This document shows, piece by piece, positions 63,924 to 64,000 of a DNA stretch of 64,000 bases. A program made the translations under genes and the position numbers. Positions within the stretch are counted from its first letter, which is position 1; each line of letters begins with the position of its first letter. A model generated the notes under the pieces. The model had not been told where the DNA came from. It saw only the letters and a list, made by a program, of their open reading frames with translations, and searched no databases. Source of the stretch: Nocardia coubleae NBRC 108252 (lineage in GTDB: Bacteria > Actinomycetota > Actinomycetes > Mycobacteriales > Mycobacteriaceae); contig NZ_BDBD01000008.1 of NCBI RefSeq assembly GCF_001612805.1, forward strand, positions 124,001 through 188,000, in the 5' to 3' direction.

Positions 63924-64000
63924 CCAGAAACTGCGGTCTGTCGCGACGCTCACCCGACTACGACAGTCGACGAATCAACCGACCCTCGATCGAACGGCCA

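Overview
The window is high-GC actinobacterial DNA. Gene content and order follow the Mycobacteriales core segment known in Mycobacterium tuberculosis as roughly Rv3210c to Rv3247c: ferritin-like protein, rhlE, gpm2-like phosphatase, whiB1, pdtaS, biotinyl protein, rshA-sigH, SRAP protein, aroA, rsgA, then secA1, wax ester synthase-like protein, desaturase reductase, desA3, hpf, comF, lpqB-mtrB-mtrA and tmk. The mixture of this core with a large actinomycete accessory load points to Nocardia or a close relative. The genus is inferred from gene order and remembered family sequences, not from a search.

Layout. 1-17.5 kb is mostly conserved core: a partial MmyB-type regulator, a ferritin-like protein and hydrolase, the RNA helicase RhlE, small enzymes (phosphatase, GNAT, endonuclease V), whiB1, the sensor kinase PdtaS, a 24-residue ribosomal protein bL37, the thiol-stress pair sigH-rshA, and aroA-rsgA. 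Three copies of a ~108 bp intergenic repeat flank genes near 0.6-0.8 kb and 4.9 kb, and a long imperfect hairpin lies at 8.55 kb.

17.5-47.2 kb is an accessory zone between rsgA and secA. It holds (a) a same-strand run encoding a DNA N6-adenine methylase fused to a specificity-like part, a cytosolic Ser/Thr kinase and a membrane protein ending in a DUF3320-like domain; (b) a MarR regulator with a small membrane protein; (c) an ArsR regulator and PfpI-like protein divergent from a five-gene peptide/nickel-type ABC importer, with a 24-bp palindrome between them; (d) a DprE1 paralogue, a P450 and a tightly coupled five-gene lipid-type cluster (two ketoacyl-synthase-like proteins, small membrane protein, glycosyltransferase, AMP ligase); (e) three toxin-antitoxin-type pairs around a condensation-fold acyltransferase; (f) a secreted Thr-rich protein; and (g) a probable conflict system of a caspase-STAND-TPR protein divergent from a serine hydrolase and followed by a Uma2-type nuclease.

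47.2-64 kb returns to the core: SecA1, a wax ester synthase/DGAT-like protein, an oleoyl desaturase system (reductase plus two tandem desaturases sharing a promoter motif), BluB, ribosome hibernation factor, ComF, the MtrAB-LpqB signalling operon, thymidylate kinase and a small secreted protein. No tRNA, rRNA, insertion sequence or CRISPR array was recognised. Many genes show a TANNNT -10 box 6-8 nt before the start codon, the pattern of leaderless transcripts in this order.
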